A stretch of DNA of 64,000 nt from Monodelphis domestica (Eukaryota; Chordata; Mammalia; Didelphimorphia; Didelphidae), in NCBI RefSeq assembly GCF_027887165.1, contig NC_077227.1, forward strand, positions 346,609,707 through 346,673,706. Reading direction: 5' to 3'. Shown one piece after another: positions 1-11,559 of the stretch (positions are counted from its first letter, which is position 1; each line of letters starts with the position of its first letter). The position numbers and the translations under genes are program-made. The notes under the pieces are model-generated. The model did not search any database. It was not told the DNA's origin and saw nothing but the letters and a program-made list of their open reading frames with translations.

Positions 1-227
1 TTATCTAGAGGCAATTTGTTTATTTATTTGATAGCCCAGATACTCCAGGTCATTTGATACTCCAGGTCATTTTTAAAACTGCATTTGAGACCAAATTCTA
101 AATAAACATATAAGAAGGATTTACTCTTACATAAGCCTTACCTTGTTAGGGAAATACAATCATTTTTCCTCCCATTTTGACCTGGTTGCTTTAAAAAGAT
201 TCAGACCGCATTCCCAGAAACTTCATC

Positions 228-1290
228 CCAGAATATCATTTCCACACTGTAATTCCCACTTCAAAAGTACCTTCAGCTCCTGTGGCTCTGATTGGATAGT
301 TCCTTCCTGAATCTACATTTAAGGAGGGTGTCTATACCAGTTATCTCCAGGCTCCAGTCTGGACTTCTCCATCATTCCCCAGCACTCCACCTCTAGCTTT
401 CTTCAATGAGTTGTGTTCCCCTATTAGAAGGTAAGCTCCTCAAATTGGAACAATGCTGAAAGGACTCTAAAACTGCATATCTTTTGATCCATCAATACCA
501 TTACTAGATGAATATCCCTAAGAAGTATTTTTTAAAAGGAAAAGGACCTATTTGTACAAAAATATTTGTTGCAGCTCTTTTTGAAGTAGCAAAGAATTGG
601 AAATTGAGGAGTTTCCATCAATTGGGGAATAGCTATATAAGTTGTGGTATATGATAATTATGGAACACTATTGTGCTATAAGAAATGATGAGCAGGATGA
701 TTTCAGAAAAAACTGAAGACTTGGGTGAACTGATGCAAAGGGGAGTGTAATCAGAACATTATACAAATGACAGTGACTTTTCTTGATGAACAATTGTGAA
801 TGGTCTAGTTATTCTCAGCATATGCATTAAGCCAAGACAGTCCCAGAGACCTGTGATGAAAAATGCCCTCTAAGAAAGAACTGATGGAGTCTGAGTGCCA
901 ACTAAAACATACTATATTTCATTTTCTTTTTTTTTATTTGAGAACTCTTCCACAAAATGACTAATATGAAAAGGTATTTTACATGATTGCACATGTAAAA
1001 TCCATATCAGATTGCTTACCATCTCAGGGAAGGGAGTGGTAGAGGAAGGGATGGATGGAGGATCAAAAGAAAGGAGAGAATTTGGAACTCGAAACTTTAA
1101 AAAATATATATTAAAAATTGTTTTTTGAATCGTAGGGGGGAAATTAAATATTATTTAAATTTTTTAAAAGAATGTAAGATCCTTGAGGGCTATGACTTTC
1201 TTTCTTCTTACTTGTATGTGGGTCCCCAACACTTAGCATAGTACCAGACTTATAATATTTGCTCAGTAAATGCTTATTGACTGCCTAATT
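228..1290 (+). repeat. L2 LINE 3' end, split by an L1
   Basis: Bases ~228-440 and 1169-1290 together read as an L2 tail: TTAGAAGGTAAGCTCCT, then CTTGAGGGCTATGACTTTC, then TTTGCTCAGTAAATGCTTATTGA. The two halves join across the L1 at 441-1168. Confidence 0.75.
441..1168 (+). mobile_element. 5'-truncated L1 inserted in L2
   Basis: The element carries the end of L1 ORF2 (GCAAAGAATTGGAAATTGAG, then the decayed EYYxxRNDEqDxF region), a 3' UTR and an A-rich end. It is flanked by imperfect 15-bp copies, AGAAGGTAAGCTCCT (426-440) and AGAATGTAAGATCCT (1169-1183). Several stops show it is old and dead. Confidence 0.8.
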
Positions 1291-1299
1291 GACACAGAG

Positions 1300-1495
1300 A
1301 GCATCCTTGAAACCAAGACTACATGGATTCAAGTTCCACCAATGGCACACATTGGTTACATAAACTTGAACAAATCATTTAATCTTTTGATGTCCTTGGC
1401 AACTCTCCAAAAGTATAGGTTGTAAGAGAAGGTGACCATCTGCATAGGTAGGTAGGAGTTTCCTCATTTGGGAAACAACTCTTTACTGATAAAAT
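1300..1495 (+). repeat. Decayed tRNA-derived marsupial SINE with long tail
   Basis: The SINE body (GGATTCAAGTTCC, then TTGAACAAATCATTTAATC) is followed by a tail, GGCAACTCTCCAAAAGTATA onward. That tail recurs at 9560-9655, 19983-20075 and 59200-59315. Confidence 0.6.
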
Positions 1496-1753
1496 CTCAG
1501 GCCCAGTTTTTCTTATTTAGTCATTTTTCAGGTGTGCCCAACTCTTTGTGACCTCATCTGGGGTTTTCTTGACAAAGATACTGGAGTGGTTTGCTTTTTC
1601 TCTCACTAGCTCATTTTACAGAAGAGAAAACTGAGGAAAACAGAGTCAAGTGATTTGCCCAGGATCACACAGGTAATACGTAGCTGAAGCCAGGTTTGAA
1701 CTCAGGAAGATGAGTCTTCTTGCCTGGAACCAGGACTCTATTCACTGTGCCAT

Positions 1754-2143
1754 TGAAGGAGCCCCAAGCAGGGAACTGCTTGGTCAGTACAACACATATC
1801 ACTGTAGAACATCTGACCAACAGACCCCTGCCAGGGAACCTAAATGTGCCAATGCCCAAAAACAGAGTCCAGGAGAAACTTGTACTGACGCCTAAAATGT
1901 AGATTCCAGGAAAAACTTGTACTGATGCCCAAAACATAGATTCCAGGAGAAACTTGTGGGCCATGTATGGTGGCTAGTGATATGCTGTCAGGCATTGAGT
2001 ATAAAAGACTCTGCACTCACAACTACAGGCGGAACTCCTGTGCTGAGCTTCCCCTGGTGTATACCAGAATAAAGGACCCTCCTGCTTGATTGCATTATCC
2101 GTGGGCTTTTCCCTGGTGGTGGGCGACATTCTGGACCCTAACA
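1754..2143 (+). mobile_element. Solo endogenous-retrovirus LTR (LTR-A), 390 bp
   Basis: The element starts TGAAGGAG, ends CCTAACA, and is flanked by CCAT on both sides (1750-1753, 2144-2147). Inside are a 37-bp U3 repeat, a TATA box (TATAAAA, 2000-2006) and AATAAA (2068-2073). The 4-bp duplication suggests a class I (gammaretrovirus-like) source. No internal viral genes remain next to it, so it is a recombined solo LTR. Confidence 0.85.
1867..1962 (+). repeat. 37-bp tandem repeat in LTR-A U3
   Basis: About 2.6 copies of a unit containing TCCAGGAGAAACTTGTACTG start at 1867, 1904 and 1941. Short U3 direct repeats of this kind usually act as enhancers in LTRs. Confidence 0.8.
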
Positions 2144-2230
2144 CCATCTAGCTGCCCCAGTTCAAGGGCCTATTCCAAGAAGAAGTCATGTTGTACAATG
2201 GAGTAAGGAGATTCCTGGCTCTGTTGCCAC

Positions 2231-2782
2231 TGTTGTGGGGGCCTTGAGGTGAAGCCCCAGAATTCAAGAAGGGTACCTTTTACAAGGATGCAAGACTCTG
2301 AAACTTAGTTTAAAAATAAAAAGAGAAATTTATTAATTCCAAAGGTAATGTTGAATCTGGCTAGGAGGGCAGCATGGGTGGAAGCCTGCCTCCTAGATGG
2401 AACAGCAAAGATGGAAAGCTGTACCCCCATCACATCAATTCTAGGATCTTTATACTCTTTATAACAATGAAGATGTGACTCTCTTTAGAGTGGTATGCAC
2501 TGAGGTATGGGGTGGGAGGAGGTTTGCCTGAAGGCATAGGGGGTAACCCTCATAGTTTAGAGGACAGATGGATATCTGAGATACAACTTGGTGATATCAA
2601 GGAGGAGTGTCTCTCTGTCCATCTCAAATCTAAAGGACAATCCAAGGAGAATAATCCTTTCAGGTCTTATGGAAGTTATCAGATGTTTTGGGTTAGGAGT
2701 CACAAAAATGTAAGGGAACAAAGGAATTTCCCTGCTTATAGTTTGCCTGAAACATTTCCACAATTTGGGGGTACAATGCCCA
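2231..2782 (-). mobile_element. Solo endogenous-retrovirus LTR (LTR-B), 552 bp
   Basis: On the plus strand the element begins TGTTGTGG and ends ATGCCCA, with TGCCAC on both sides (2225-2230, 2783-2788). Read on the minus strand it has TATAAA motifs (about 2446-2460) followed by AATAAA (complement of 2329-2334). The 6-bp duplication fits a class II (ERVK-like) source. No internal genes are attached. Confidence 0.75.
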
Positions 2783-2959
2783 TGCCACCACCTGCAGAGT
2801 GAACTTGGGTACACTGCAGCCAATCAAAGCTTCAGTTTCCTAAAACTGTTAGGTAACTTCTAAGTGATGTCTTCAATCTCTTTTACATCTAAGAATCTGT
2901 GGGCTTATTGATGAATTATCTTGAACCTACATATACAAAATTACCCAAATAATTAAATG

Positions 2960-3420
2960 AGGTTACCATACAATCAATCAACAAACATTTAGTACCTACT
3001 ATGTGCCAGGCTGTGCATAGCACACAATCTGGAAAGTACATTGATAAGGATGAAATGAATGTGATAACATTTTTTTTAAATTGATGTCACTTGAAAATCT
3101 AAAATTAAAAATGTCTTGGTTATAATTACTTACCTTTTTTCTACACCAAAATTTATTAAAACCAACCATATTGTAAAAATATTATAAATATGCACCAATT
3201 ATATATATATGTTATTGGTTCATTATTATACTAATTCAGACACTGATTGATCAATAAACATTTATTAAGCAACCTCCATGTGCCAGGCACTGGACTGAGT
3301 GCTGGAGACACAAAAAGAGCTTACAGTTTAATGGGGGAAGACAACATGCAAATAAATACAAACAAAGCAAGCTATAAACAAGACAAATAGGAAATAATTA
3401 ACAGAAGAAAGTCACATTTG
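2960..3420 (+). repeat. Two fragments of an old dispersed repeat
   Basis: Fragments near 2971-3040 and 3243-3416 carry AACATTTATTAAGC, ATGTGCCAGGCACTG and GGGGGAAGACAACATGCAAA. The same family is at 11560-11700, 31370-31830, 34200-34335, 39215-39320 and 61385-62175. I recognise it as an ancient mammalian repeat but cannot name it with certainty. Confidence 0.6.
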
Positions 3421-3429
3421 TTGATTAAA

Positions 3430-3610
3430 TCAAGGCAGAATGGTACAGAAGAAAGGATTCTGAACTTGGAGTCATAGGACCTCAGTTTGAATTCCCATTC
3501 TCCTTAATACCTATATAATTTTAAGCAAGTCATTTAACCTCTCTTCATCTCAGTTTCCTCATCTGTAAAATAAAAGCATTGGATAAGGTGGTCTCTAAAT
3601 TCCTTCTTCT
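3430..3610 (+). repeat. MIR-type SINE
   Basis: The element shows the head AAGGCAGAATGGTACAG, then GAACTTGGAGTCATAGGACC and TCAGTTTCCTCATCTGTAAA. Confidence 0.75.
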
Positions 3611-4980
3611 ATAGACAGAAGCATGCTGGCATCTCAAGATATTAATATTTAATAGGCCATTCATATGTCTTGGATCCTTCAAAGAAAAAGTTTAATTCCT
3701 TAGGTCCCCAAAGAACCATATTAGAAAATGTCTTTCCTATAAGCTGTATTATATAGCATATACCACTTAAATAACTGTATTTTAGGACACCAGAATACAT
3801 ACATTAATTGAATCTAATACAATAATTTAATGTAACATGCTTTAGCCACTTGAGTTCCCCTCTAATACTTCAAAATGTTTCTTCAAAAGGTCCTAATAAA
3901 CTGGAAGTTCTTCAGTTGTAGGCCAGGTTATGGGCTATGTATCATTCCAGGAACAATCTGGCTGAATTTGGAGAGACAGATTGCCAAAAGGTTAGTTGCT
4001 CATTTATTGTTCTTGTTGTTTTGTAGTTTGTTTGTTTTTTGGTGGGGAGTGGACTGCAACAACTCATGAAACAATTGACTAAAGTGTGAAGGACATTGTA
4101 ATCTAGGCTTGGAAAGGGAACAGCAACATGGATGAAATTGTGGATCTTTATATTTTTTGAGTAGATTTATTATATAAGGTAAGCATGGATAAACATAGCA
4201 TAGTAAAGCTTTTCAGCTATTTGAACTTTGGTATAAATGAGTCTATGTGAGAATAGAATCCTACAAGACACAAAGAGAAAGAGAACATCTGGCCACTAAG
4301 CCTTCTGGGGCTGGAGAGAGACACCATTTATAGGAGAGGATACAGAAAGAAGATGCTGCCAGGGACAAAGATCGACTTCATCTCCTTCATAATTATGCTG
4401 AAGGCTGGTCCCGTTAATCCTTTTAGTACATTAGTGCTAAAAGAAGATTTCAATTTATTGCCCTTCCAAGACATTTCTTCACTTGATTTTGCAGGTTCTT
4501 TAACTCAGGCAGTAATTATACACCTTAATCATGACACTGACATAACTCCATTTCCATCTCACATAATTGTATGTATGCGCACTCTCTATAATTACCCTGT
4601 TTAATTAGAAAATGAGGAGTTGCTGCTAATGAGTGCAGGTGATAAAAACAACTGAGAACATTTCTCTCAAGTTTACCTTTACCATAAATTTACCCAAATT
4701 AAACTACATTGAACCATATACATTTTTGATAAATATGGTTGTCTTTATTTCACCTGAAAGAATGCATTGCCAAAGTGTTTACATACAATTTAAAGGCAGA
4801 AGGGCCTCCATTTTTAATGGTGCCCCAAAGAGCATCAAGATCACATGTAACTATGGGAACTTCACTAATTCAGTTTGCAGCTGATTAGCTCTGAAAGTCA
4901 GAATATATTGTATAGAATCATAGCATGTTGGAGCTGGAAAGGACCTTTGGATAGATTGATAAATGAAGTAACATGCAAAG
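3611..4980. other. Non-repetitive-looking stretch
   Basis: I see no gene. Bases 4340-4700 are repeat-free and well mixed in composition, so they could be a conserved non-coding element. The short open frames here have no recognisable domain. Confidence 0.35.
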
Positions 4981-4984
4981 ATGT

Positions 4985-5300
4985 GCTAGGTGTCAAAGTA
5001 AATAGAGCATTAGATCCAGGGAGAGAAAGAACTGATTTCAAAGCTGCCTTAAAATATGTACCTACCTGTGACACCCTAGGCAAGTCACTCAACCCAGTTC
5101 AAATCAGGCATCAAATACTTACTAGTTGCATGACCCTAAGCAAATCATCTTTTTGTCTCAGTTTCCTCATATGCAAAATAGGTATATAGCATCTATCTCC
5201 AAGGGTGATTATGAGGGTAAAATGAGATAATATTTTAATATATTTTGCAATCCTTAAAACATTGTATAAATGTCAGCTATCACTACTAAATATTATTTTG
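4985..5300 (+). repeat. MIR-type SINE
   Basis: The element shows TTTGTCTCAGTTTCCTCAT, GAGGGTAAAATGAGATAATA and the AAATGTCAGCTATCACTACTA tail. Confidence 0.7.
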
Positions 5301-5589
5301 GAATGTAATTATACAATTGAGGGATGGAAAGAAGAGTGTGCTGGAGCCAGCTCCTACCTTCTCTCTAGAGCCAATTGTTAAATTTTCAACATTTATATTT
5401 ATGCCCCCATAGTCAGCATTTACTAAAAACCAGAGGCTTAATTTATTATTTGATGATTTTCTCAAATTAAGATAGTGATAGAGAAAATGTTTAATAATGC
5501 AAACTAAACTTCAAGGTATTTTGGTAAATGCATCTTTTTTTTTCAAAACTTGTTAAACATTTGCCAATATGCCATTCAACTGAAAAGAA

Positions 5590-5755
5590 CTTAGAAATAA
5601 TTCATTTCAATGCCTTTATTTTGCAGATAAGGAAGCCAAAGCCCAGAGAGGTCAACTGACTTGCCTAAAATCATATAAGAGGAAAGTAGCAAATCCAGAA
5701 CTCAAATTGGGCCTTCTCACTCGAGATCTACAGTACTTTCTACTATACCACACTC
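5590..5755 (-). repeat. MIR-type SINE
   Basis: The reverse-oriented MIR core shows TTGCAGATAAGGAAGCC, GAGAGGTCAACTGACTTGCC and CAGTACTTTCTACTATACCAC. Decayed. Confidence 0.65.
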
Positions 5756-6039
5756 TTCCAAAGACATAATATTACTTACAAGTACACAATCAATATAATG
5801 CCTAAGAGCCACATAGAGTTCTAGAGCCAAAAGTGGACCAGCCCTTCAATACACTCTACCCCTAATTCAGGACAAGTTTTACCTGAAAGGCATGTGAGAC
5901 CCTCCAAAATTCATTGCTAATCTTCATTTCCTGCCTTTTCTCAAATTACTAAACTGCTATGCATTCTGTGCACTAGCTAAACTGTAGCACCATCCAGTCC
6001 CAACCCCAATCCCCAAATGCATAGGTGTACCTCATAGAA

Positions 6040-7060
6040 GTCAACAAGGTGGTATAGATAGAGTGGTGAGTCTGGAGTCAGGAAGAACTAAGTTCAAATC
6101 CAAACTCAGACACTTATTAGTATAATCTTGGAGAAGTCATTTAATCTCAGTTTCTTCAACTATAAGAAGAGAATTATAAATAATATTGATCTTCCAGGGT
6201 TGTACTGAGGATCAAATGATATCATATTTCTATAGCACTGAGCATAGTACTGTGAAAGGGAATTCTTTATTCTCTTTGTCTATTTTGAGTTAATACTTGG
6301 ATAACAATAACTTAAGAACCCCTACTTAATATCTCATCCAACTGTGAAGTGTGAATCAAACTTTCTTTTAGAAACCCTACTTAGTACTTCACCAGACACT
6401 AAATAAGAGTGTTCTGCAAGTCATTTGCTAAAGTAGGTAACAACTCAATCAGTCAGAAAATTGTGAATCCTTTTGATAAGAGTTTACACCTACAGAGGAT
6501 GAGAAGTGGATCCCTCAAGACCACCCCCCCCCCAAGGCAATGCTAGACAATTTGAAAACTGTATTTGGCCCTGATGAAGAGTGGAAGGGACAAGAAGTCG
6601 CTATAAAAGCCCTGAATTTCTGTGGCTAAAGGTTGGCTTCAGGAGTCGTCCTCATCCTCGACAGGTCAGGTCATCATCTTTAGCTCAAACTGCCTCTTGG
6701 TGAGAACTTGGGTGAGGGAATAGCTGGCTTTCCTTTCCTAATTTCTGGAGAGAGATTAATGCCAGTAGAGGATTAACAAGTTGTGCCAGACAGAGTAGAG
6801 GACCAGATCAATATTTAGTGTGATGGGCCAAATATCTTCTCTACCCTCTTTTTGAATTTCTTAACTTTCACTCTCTCCATATATTTTGTAAATAAAAACT
6901 ATTGAAAGTCATTTTGACTTGAGCTATAATATTTTAAATCAGCGACCACCATACTATTTATAATTTTCATATATTTTAGTCAAAACATTAATTTAATTCC
7001 TTAATAGTACCTAGTACCTATTAAGGTCTATATAAAGGCAAGCTGCTATTATTATTATTA
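6040..7060 (+). repeat. MIR-core SINE, interrupted by a solo LTR
   Basis: The SINE reads from ~6040 (GTGGTATAGATAGAGTGGT) to CATAGTAC at 6250. It resumes after 7006 as GTACCTATT, then the CTGCTATTATTATT tail. LTR-C sits between the halves. Confidence 0.75.
6251..7006 (+). mobile_element. Solo endogenous-retrovirus LTR (LTR-C), 756 bp
   Basis: The element starts TGTGAAAGG and ends CTTAATA, a terminal CA changed to TA when compared with LTR-D. It is flanked by GTAC (6247-6250, 7007-7010) and contains TATAAAA (6602-6608) and AATAAA (6891-6896). It matches LTR-D in length, both ends and the U5 region (GACTTGAG, then CAACCAC or GACCACC). Confidence 0.78.
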
Positions 7061-7079
7061 TTATTTTATCTGTACATTT

Positions 7080-7560
7080 ACTCAGGATATTCTTTCTACC
7101 TGTCATAGTACAACTTCTCCTTTATAGTCTAATGGAAATTGGACCTCTTCCAAGAAACCTTCACTAATAGAATTAACCTTCCCTCTTGAATCTCATATAT
7201 TTTGTTTTGTAAATCTCTTATGTAATAGTATTTATAAAAGCTATCTAAATTGGTGTCTAATGGCCCTATTAACATATAAATTCTGCATGGATAAGGACTT
7301 TATCTCATCTAAAATTTGTTCCCTGCAGACAGTTGGATGGCTTAGTGGATTGACAGCCTAGGAGGCCCTAGGTTCAAATTTGGCCTCAGACACTTCCTAG
7401 CTCTGTGTCATTTAACCCCCGTTGCCTAGTATTTACAATTCTTGGAATCAATACATGGTATTGATTCTAGGATGGAAGGTAAGGGTTTTAGAAGAAAAAA
7501 AAAAATTTTAATAAAGTTTGTGTACTCCTCAACACTTAACATAGTTTACTGAAAAGCATA
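7080..7560 (+). repeat. L2 fragment with a SINE inside
   Basis: L2 sequence runs 7080-7325 and ~7501-7560 (CTCCTCAACACTTAACATAG). It is split by a tRNA-derived SINE at ~7326-7500 (GGTTCAAATTTGGCCTCAGA, then GGATGGAAGGTAAGGGTTTT and poly-A). Confidence 0.7.
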
Positions 7561-7601
7561 GCTGCTTAGCAAAGAATTTCACTTAATGTAAAGACATTTT
7601 G

Positions 7602-8320
7602 TTGGGGTGGAGCAAAGATGGCCAAAAGAGTAGCAGGAAAACTTGGAATCTCTTTCCAATCAAACAATACAAAGAATCTCAAAAGGACAGAAATCAAAAT
7701 CAGACAAGTAAAGGGGAATTCTCACAGGGGGGGAAGCCTTAAAGGTAGGCAGTGTTTGGGAATTTTCATGCTATAAGGGAGCAAAACTAAACCTATCCAA
7801 GCACAAACTGGTCACTCCTCCTCCAAACCACCTAAGGCTCTAGAGCCAGAGTAAGAGCCCAGGCAATCTCTAAGTTCTCCAGGTCTGGCTGAGACTTAGC
7901 CCAGAGGGCAGTGCAAGGGCCTTAGCAGGGAGACTTGGGACCTGAGGTTCAAGAGCTCTGAACCTGGTGGGCAGAGAGAGGAGATTTCGCAGAAGCAGGC
8001 TGGCCACAGAGGAGGCAGCAGGGACTGGAAAAATAGCCTCAGGGCAAAACACTTTAAAGCTCCCTGCACAAAAAAAAAAGAAAAAACTGTCTTCTCTCCT
8101 ATCTCAGGCTTCTGACTGGGAAGAGAAGATAATACTGAGACAAAAGCTAAGACACCAACATGCAGGAAAAACAATCCACAAAACAATCCGCAAAAGAACT
8201 AAGCAACAGGAGAAAAAGCTTTTGACCCTAAATAATTTCTATGGAGAAAAAGAGCAAAATACAGAAGCAACAGCAGAGAGTGACAAACAAGCAAATATAT
8301 GTAAATGCATTTTGTAACTT
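7602..8320 (+). mobile_element. 5' end of an L1 (5' UTR and start of ORF1)
   Basis: The start, TTGGGGTGGAGCAAAGATGG, resembles the L1 5' terminus with its YY1-type AAGATGGC site. It is followed by GC-richer UTR-like sequence. A 116-codon open stretch at 7967-8317, lysine-rich in its second half, may be decayed ORF1. No ORF2 or 3' tail follows. Family assignment is tentative. Confidence 0.5.
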
Positions 8321-8454
8321 GGGAAGCTGGTTAAGAAATAGAGTTAACTAGTTCAGTGCAAAACTGTATCAATCAACTGTATCAAAAAAGTATCAATGCA
8401 CACTTTTCTGTTTCAATATCTTCCAGTAGGAGATAGGCTCCTAAATAATTTTTT

Positions 8455-8535
8455 TTGTATACAAGTCCTCAGCTCCTAGTGCAGTGTCAAACACATAGTA
8501 GGTGCTTAATAAATGCTTGTTCATTGATTGCCAGT
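8455..8535 (+). repeat. L2 3' tail
   Basis: Contains AGTCCTCAGCTCCTAGTGCA and GTAGGTGCTTAATAAATGCT. Confidence 0.65.
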
Positions 8536-9430
8536 GGTGGTACAACAGTGATACTTCTTGGTCAAATACTCAAATGGATCTTTTATCTCAGTGACCTGGA
8601 AGTTCACTCCAAAATGCAGAACTCAATCCATATGTGACTGCCCTTCTCTGGAGGACCCATGTCCTCCTTTAAGTTTGTCATAGAAGGTTCACCTAACATG
8701 TTAGAAGCCTTCTTCAATTTTTCCTGAAATTGCTATGGCATCTGTGGAATACTCTGGCTAACTGCCTGCTGTCACTTAGCTTTTCGTGTGACCAAATTCT
8801 TCCCAGCAGTTCCTTTAATCCTTTTCCAAAATTCCTCATCAATTGTGTATTGGTTGTTCATAACCACCATGTGCCTTTTGATTGCACTTTATACAATATT
8901 AACTTTTAATTTTTGTAGGACTATTCCAAGTTTTGTTGCCATAGAGCAACAATGGTAAAATTGTGACTATTATAAAAGCTTGGCATTGTTAAAGGAGTTT
9001 TACAGTTTCCTGAAAAGCAATCCATCTCATTATCCTCCTCTCATTGTCCAACACTGAGTTTTGTACTCTGTCCCAGATACACATACTTATGACCAAGCTC
9101 TAAAAGGTATTTGTATAAATGCATATTTTAGTGTGAAGAATGGGCTTCTTCATCTAATTATTCTTTACTGACTAGCTGGTCAAACTTCCTTGAGTAATTA
9201 CAAACTTCATCCTTAATATTCCAAGGTTTGTTACAATCTAACACCAATGACATCTACAGATATGAGTATCTGAAGGAGTTCATCAATCCCTCTTTGATTT
9301 GGATTCTATACTGGACTCCTTCCCAATGGGGAATGCTTATGACAAGCATAATGTTTTATGCTCCACATGATGTTTACCATCAGAGGGTCATTGAACAAGG
9401 TTATTTAAATTTTTCTATCTCTCAAGTAAG
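8536..9430. other. Unassigned stretch
   Basis: No gene is recognised. The 76-codon frame at 9228-9458 has no known domain and no codon signal I trust. The sequence may be an old, unnamed repeat. Confidence 0.3.
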
Positions 9431-9655
9431 AGGCAGCCATAGTATAATATATAGGTAGAAAGCCTTGGAGCCAAGAAAACATAGGTTAAAGTTCTGTCTC
9501 TGATACATACTGGCAGTGTAATTCTGTGTGCATAATTTAAATCCATGCTCTAGACAATTCAATAAGATGATAAGTGGAAGAGAAAGTACTATCCTGCATT
9601 GGTAGAACTTTCCTGATGAGAGTTCTTCATATCAATGAAACCAAAGGTTCAGTCC
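9430..9655 (+). repeat. tRNA-derived SINE with long tail
   Basis: The head GAGGCAGCCATAGTATAAT is followed by GGAGCCAAGAAAACATAGG. The tail is of the same kind as at 1395-1495 and 19983-20075 (CATTGGTAGAACTTTCC, then ATATCAATGAAACC). Confidence 0.6.
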
Positions 9656-9724
9656 TTATCTTTCAGGTAATCTTGAATTGAATAATTCTGATGTGTTGGT
9701 GGTATGCACCTAATGGGAGAGGTA

Positions 9725-10462
9725 TGTGAATTTTAGATTTTTCCATCCTGCTTAGTCTTTAGAATTCTAGCAACCAAGAATGTATACACCCCCACTTAAT
9801 GATTAAATGTAGAGGAGGATGGCCTATGACCGGCATGTGCTAGCATGTGACAAATCAGAAACAACTGACTGACCCCCTGGGATGTCCTAAGCCAAGTTTA
9901 AGCCACCGTTGGTACATGTGAGACACAGAAAGTGGTGTAATGAACTACCTATATATTTCGCATCACCTTCTGTGAGAGGGGCTTTGGCAGCTTTTGGTGA
10001 CTTTGGCAGCTTTTGGCTTCCTTTGTGGTTTTGGCATATTTTGGCAGTGGAATTTGACTTGGAGGAGCTCTGAAGTGTGGTCTAGATGAGATGGCTTCCC
10101 TGAATGACCACATGGTCAGTGATAAGGCTGACTCCCCTTTCCCTTGACCCTTCTGAAGGTTCCAGGCTCCAAGGAGGCCCCCAATCTTGGAGGGGGTCTC
10201 CTTGCTGGAAGATGAGCTAGATTTAATCATCTGGGAAGGCCTTTGGTTGAGGCCTCTGAACTCCCCCTAGCTCAGACCAGGCTCGAGCAGATCTTCTGCC
10301 ATTTCCCTCTTCTCTCTCATTCTTAATTTTCTTCCTTCTATTGTAAATAAACCACCATAAAATTCTGTTCTGACTTGAGTATTTCATTGGGATTTAGAAT
10401 TAAAACCCTGGCAACCACTAATATAATATATTCAGTCTCAACCCTAAAATTTACCCTTAACA
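9725..10462 (+). mobile_element. Solo endogenous-retrovirus LTR (LTR-D), ~738 bp
   Basis: The end ACCCTTAACA is clear, followed by GTTA. The start TGTGAATTT, preceded by GGTA, is inferred from LTR-C and a near-match 4-bp duplication. It contains AATAAA (10346-10351), TTCTGACTTGAGTATTTCATT and GGCAACCACTAATA, as in other ERV U5 regions. No internal genes. Confidence 0.72.
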
Positions 10463-10469
10463 GTTAGTT

Positions 10470-11540
10470 AAGTTAGTTAGTGACCTTTTGCCACACTTAA
10501 TCAAATATTTTTCTCCTAATCATTCAGCATACAGAGAGAAATCTTTATATTCCCCTCATCATTCAGCTTCTACAAAATGATAAAAATGTGGTACATTTGT
10601 TGAATATTTCTTGAGAATGCCTATTTGTTCCTTCATTGAAGATGCTTTCAACTCATAAATAGATGACCCAAATAGAGTAAATACATTGATGAGTACTAAT
10701 GTATATTGGGCACCCCTTTTTCATTATTAATAAAATGAAAAGAATTTCCATATCTTTAGTACCTTCCCTTTTCTCAGAAACCTTGTCTATTTGTTTTTCA
10801 GCATGTTCAGAATTATATTTCCTCCATCATGGATCGCTTCCACACAATCTTGATCCAATTCAGATATAGAACTATGGTGTTAAGATTCAGATGTGGTAGT
10901 AGTTCCATCATTCTTAATGGTGAAAAGAATTTGTTACACATTTTTTGCAAAATTTTACTATTTATCTTCTGTTTGTTGTCCTTTAATTTTTATAACTTAA
11001 TGTCTGAAATTTTTTAGAAAAGAATTCATAAGATCTCAATGTTATAAGCACCAAAAAAGCATTAAAAATAAAATTTATCATATTTTAATAAACAAAAGGG
11101 AAAATTTTAACCATTTTACTAATATGCAACTTCTCCCTGAATAAATTGCCTATATACAGTCAGACTACATGCTTATCAAAGCTAAGATCAGTTTGAATTA
11201 AAAGCCAGAAAGAGAAACTTATAACAGGGAAAAGTTGCAGGAATCAGTTGAAGCAATCTAATCTTCAAATATTTAAACAAGTAATGGAAAACCTAAAATA
11301 GGAAATGGACAACAGAAATAGCATCAACAGTGTTTGTAAAATTTGTTTTTGTACAGGAGTTTAGCCAATGTACATTGGTCTAACTAATTGCCACACCAAT
11401 GAGACCAAAAAGAGTCCAGAAAGCACCTTAATCTACAAACATATGATTTACTTGTCAAATGGAGAGAGATGGCTGCCAAAGGAAGCATCAGATTAGACTA
11501 TAAACTCATTTTTAAAATCTTACAAAGAAAGATAATGGAT
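10470..11540. other. AT-rich unassigned stretch
   Basis: I see no gene or clear repeat. The short open frame at 10829-11017 is AT-driven. Confidence 0.35.
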
Positions 11541-11559
11541 TATTATGAATGAATCAATA

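Larger units (their letters stand above)
1508..2163 (-). repeat. MAR1-type SINE, interrupted by a solo LTR
   Basis: The minus-strand SINE shows the CAACTCTTTGTGACC, GGGGTTTTCTTG, ACTGGAGTGGTTTGC and TTTGAACTCAGGAAGATGAG blocks. It stops at CACTGTGCCAT and resumes after the LTR as CTAGCTGCCCC. Confidence 0.75.
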
